Source of the DNA: Rhodocyclales bacterium
GTDB lineage: Bacteria > Pseudomonadota > Gammaproteobacteria > Burkholderiales > Rhodocyclaceae
Assembly (NCBI GenBank): GCA_021413665.1
Contig: JAIOPW010000237.1
Span: 1-8,193, forward strand
DNA: 8,193 nt
Direction of reading: 5' to 3'
Part shown: positions 5,971-8,193 of the stretch, piece by piece
Layout: every line of letters begins with the position of its first letter
Position numbering within the stretch: the stretch's first letter is position 1
Position numbers and translations under genes: made by a program
Notes under the pieces: generated by a model
What the model was told of the DNA's origin: nothing
Seen by the model: only the letters and a program-made list of their open reading frames with translations
Databases searched by the model: none

Positions 5971-8040
5971 TCAGCCGGTCAGCTTGCGATAGATCTCGGC
6001 GATCTTCTGCGGCAGCTTCTTCGCGTCGTCGATCACCGAGTAGTGCGCCGGGCCGTACAGTTGCGGCAGGTAGTCGGCGCCGTGGCGGTCGATGGTGACG
6101 CAGTAGCTGCGGATGCCCTTCTCGCGCGCTTCGAGCAGCGCGCGACGGGTGTCCTCGATGCCGTAGCGGCCGCGGTATTCGTCGCCGTAGTCGTCGGGGC
6201 GGCCGTCGGACAATGTGACCAGCAGCTTGTGGCGTGTGTTCTGGCGCACCAGCAGGCCGGAGAGGTGGCGCACCGCGACGCCCATGCGCGTGTAATCCCT
6301 GGCCTCGATGCCGGCGATGCGCCGGCGCGTGGCGGCGTCGTAGCGGTCGGCAAAGCGCTTGACCGGATAAATGTCGCAGTGGGTGCGCGTCCAGCCGGAA
6401 AAGCCGTAGATGGCGTAGCTGTCGCCCAGCGCCTCGATCGCCTCGCACAGCAGGACCAGCGATTCGCGCTCGGCGTCGTTGACCCAGCCCTTGGTCGAGC
6501 CGCTCATGTCGACCATGAACATCACGGCCAGCGAACGCTCGATGCGGCGGCGGTGGATGAACAGGCGCGGCGAAGGCTCCGCCCCGCTCTTGCGGTCGGC
6601 GCGCGCCTCGACCTGCGCATCGAGGTCGATTTCCTCGCCGTCGAACTGGCGCTTCTGCGGCTTGTCTTCGCCGCGCAGGGCCTCGAAGCGGCGGCGGATG
6701 CTGCGGATCAGGTGGGCGTGACGCGTGCGCACTTCATCGACCCATTCGTGGTCGCCGACCGGCGCCTTCATTTCGTACAGGTGGCACCAGCCGTGCCGCC
6801 AGGAGCCGCGCCGGTAATCCCATTCATCATAGAAGGCGTCGGGCTGGGTGGTGACGCCGGGCGCGATGGACTCGTCGCCGCCATCGACCGGCTGCCACGC
6901 GCCCGGCCCGGCCGGGTGCAGCGCTTCGGGAGGAATTTCGCCGAGATCCTGCATCAGCGACTTGGCCGCTTCGCGCGCCGCGGGCGGCAGCGCGATCAGG
7001 TCGGCGGCCTGCGGGTCGGGCACCTGCGTCTCGCCTTCCGCCGCCAGCGGCGGGTAGTCGGAATTCTCGGCGGCGCCCGCCCTGGTATCCGCCGCCGCAA
7101 TCACATTGAGGGCGCGCCGCACCACGGCCAGCTCGCGGGCGATGCGCGCGGCGCGCAGGCGGCGCGCGGCAATCGGATCCATGGCGCCGACATGCGGAAA
7201 GATCGGCGTGTCGCCAGCGCCGACTCTTCTGATTTCGGCCATGCAGGCGAGGCTGTCGGCGGCGGTCGCCTGCGGCCGCGCCAGGCTTGCAGCGGCCACG
7301 GCCAGATCGGCCGGCCACGGCCCGCGCAGGGCGGCGATCTCATGGGCAAGCCCGGGAAGTTCAACGGCAATGCGGGTTTCGAGGCGCATGGCCTCGAAGA
7401 GGGCGAACCAGGCCAGTGCTCGTTTGCGGTCGGGCCACAGTTCCAGTTCCGGCTCGGGGTCGACATTGAAGCTGCCGAAGCGCGTTTGCGCCCAAAGCAG
7501 CGCCGCCACGGCCTTGTACAGGCGGCGGTTGCCTTCGGTGTCGGGAGCGACATCGAGTCGCTCGGGCAGCCAGAGCGTTTCGCTGTCGGTCCAGGCCCTG
7601 GGGCCGCTGACGAGTTTGAGCGGCCGGCCGTCGAGCGCATGCAGGAAGCGCGACAAACGGCCCTCGATCGCGGCGAAGGCCACGCCCTGCCGTGAATGCT
7701 GCGCGCGCGTGGCGTGCGCCTCGGCCAATTCGGTCATGACCTTGCGCGTGGCGGCGAGACCGCTGCGGTCGTAGGCATCGAGCCCGGCGCGCACCCAGTC
7801 GTCGAGTTGCGGACCGAGATTGTCGGCCCGCACCGCCGCCAGTGTGGCGATCAGCCAGCCGAGGTCGTCCGAGGTTTGCGCCGCGACGCCGGCCCAGTGC
7901 AGCACACGGTCCTGCAACTCGCGCGGCAGGGCTTCCAGTTGCGCCGCCGGCACAGCCGCGGAACGCTGGCGCAGGGAGAGCAGCAGCAGTTCGTCGAGCC
8001 GCGCTTCGAGTTCGTGAGCGAAGAGCTTGCGTTCGCCCAT
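5971..8040 (-). CDS. norD: VWA-domain protein of the NorD/CbbO family
   Basis: A 689-residue cytoplasmic protein with a long helical N-terminal region (about 1-480) and a C-terminal von Willebrand A domain. The MIDAS metal site is complete: DMSGST (D511, S513, S515), T584 in DYTRMG and D612 in LSDGRPDDYGDEY; GRYGIEDTRRALLEAR follows, a stretch typical of NorD/CbbO. Proteins of this family pair with a MoxR-type ATPase (NorQ or CbbQ) and insert or activate a metal centre: NorQD for nitric oxide reductase, CbbQO for Rubisco. Length is between usual NorD (about 610-640) and CbbO (about 770), so NorD is favoured with the denitrification-like surroundings, but not proven since norCB and cbbLS are not visible. 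Start at 8040 is 6 nt after the ATPase stop, with no ribosome binding site, implying coupling. Residues encoded at 7200-7228 resemble a nearby intergenic repeat. Confidence 0.88.
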   Translation of the reverse strand: MGERKLFAHELEARLDELLLLSLRQRSAAVPAAQLEALPRELQDRVLHWAGVAAQTSDDLGWLIATLAAVRADNLGPQLDDWVRAGLDAYDRSGLAATRKVMTELAEAHATRAQHSRQGVAFAAIEGRLSRFLHALDGRPLKLVSGPRAWTDSETLWLPERLDVAPDTEGNRRLYKAVAALLWAQTRFGSFNVDPEPELELWPDRKRALAWFALFEAMRLETRIAVELPGLAHEIAALRGPWPADLAVAAASLARPQATAADSLACMAEIRRVGAGDTPIFPHVGAMDPIAARRLRAARIARELAVVRRALNVIAAADTRAGAAENSDYPPLAAEGETQVPDPQAADLIALPPAAREAAKSLMQDLGEIPPEALHPAGPGAWQPVDGGDESIAPGVTTQPDAFYDEWDYRRGSWRHGWCHLYEMKAPVGDHEWVDEVRTRHAHLIRSIRRRFEALRGEDKPQKRQFDGEEIDLDAQVEARADRKSGAEPSPRLFIHRRRIERSLAVMFMVDMSGSTKGWVNDAERESLVLLCEAIEALGDSYAIYGFSGWTRTHCDIYPVKRFADRYDAATRRRIAGIEARDYTRMGVAVRHLSGLLVRQNTRHKLLVTLSDGRPDDYGDEYRGRYGIEDTRRALLEAREKGIRSYCVTIDRHGADYLPQLYGPAHYSVIDDAKKLPQKIAEIYRKLTG

Positions 8041-8046
8041 CGCCGG

Positions 8047-8193
8047 CTAAAAAACGGCGCGTATCAGGTCGTCGAGCGCATCGCGGGTGTCGGCCTCATC
8101 GGCCAGCGGGCGGGCGATCGCGGCGGTGCAGGCGATCGTCGGCGCCATGCCGGCGGCAATCAGTTGCGCGGCATGGACCAGCAGGCGGGTGCC
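8047..8193 (-). CDS. norQ: NorQ/CbbQ-type MoxR AAA+ ATPase, C-terminal end (5' part outside window)
   Basis: On the minus strand the frame is open from the window edge to TAG at 8047-8049, encoding 48 residues: GTRLLVHAAQLIAAGMAPTI, then ACTAAIARPLADEADTRDAL and DDLIRAVF. This matches the C-terminal helical lid of CbbQ/NirQ/NorQ ATPases (G-T/S-R-L-x-x-x-A-x-L-I-x-x-G, then A-x-x-x-A-I, then a D-D/E-x-D segment and a terminal x-V-F). Walker A and B motifs would lie beyond the edge. The ATPase should form a ring that works with the VWA protein encoded 6 nt downstream to remodel its target enzyme. Assignment to NorQ rather than CbbQ rests on the partner and neighbours. Confidence 0.85.
   Translation of the reverse strand, partial: GTRLLVHAAQLIAAGMAPTIACTAAIARPLADEADTRDALDDLIRAVF

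Noticed and set aside
5509..7695. A 728-codon open frame on the plus strand, antisense to the SDR and VWA genes
   Set aside because: Both minus-strand genes carry complete family motifs; the antisense frame has repetitive Ala/Gly/Val/Arg-rich composition and no recognisable domain, as expected from GC-rich codon bias.

Overview
This is a GC-rich window with tightly packed genes on two convergent blocks. Codon use and gene content (NorQ/NorD-type MoxR-VWA pair, CcoG, DUF3079 protein, Fpr-type reductase, DnrO-like protein) suggest a respiratory, probably denitrifying betaproteobacterium of the Rhodocyclales type. The taxonomic placement is inference; no rRNA or other marker gene is present.

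Plus-strand block (1-3868): the C-terminal end of a histidine-bearing integral membrane protein overlaps by ATGA with a ferredoxin--NADP+ reductase. A secreted His-rich DnrO/DnrP-like protein and a single-domain hemerythrin follow. After a 112-bp MITE/REP-like element come ccoG (cytochrome cbb3 oxidase assembly, copper/FeS membrane protein) and a small four-cysteine DUF3079 protein. The theme is redox metal handling, microaerobic/anaerobic respiration and perhaps NO or O2 sensing.

Minus-strand block (8193-3927, read right to left): the C-terminus of a NorQ/CbbQ-type AAA+ ATPase, a NorD/CbbO-type VWA protein 6 nt downstream, then an SDR oxidoreductase 25 nt further. These three look like one operon. 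A secreted GlcG/HbpS-family protein and a LapA-domain membrane protein follow, each behind an intergenic gap. The ATPase and VWA proteins would work together as a remodelling machine that activates a metalloenzyme, most likely nitric oxide reductase (less likely Rubisco).

The gaps are rich in repeats. Two copies of a 112-113-bp inverted-repeat element lie at 2067-2178 and 4388-4500. A separate short repeat family (core AGTCGGCGCTGRCGG) occupies every gap of the minus-strand block downstream of the SDR gene, and a look-alike sits inside the VWA gene. I found no tRNA, rRNA, CRISPR array or intact transposase gene.
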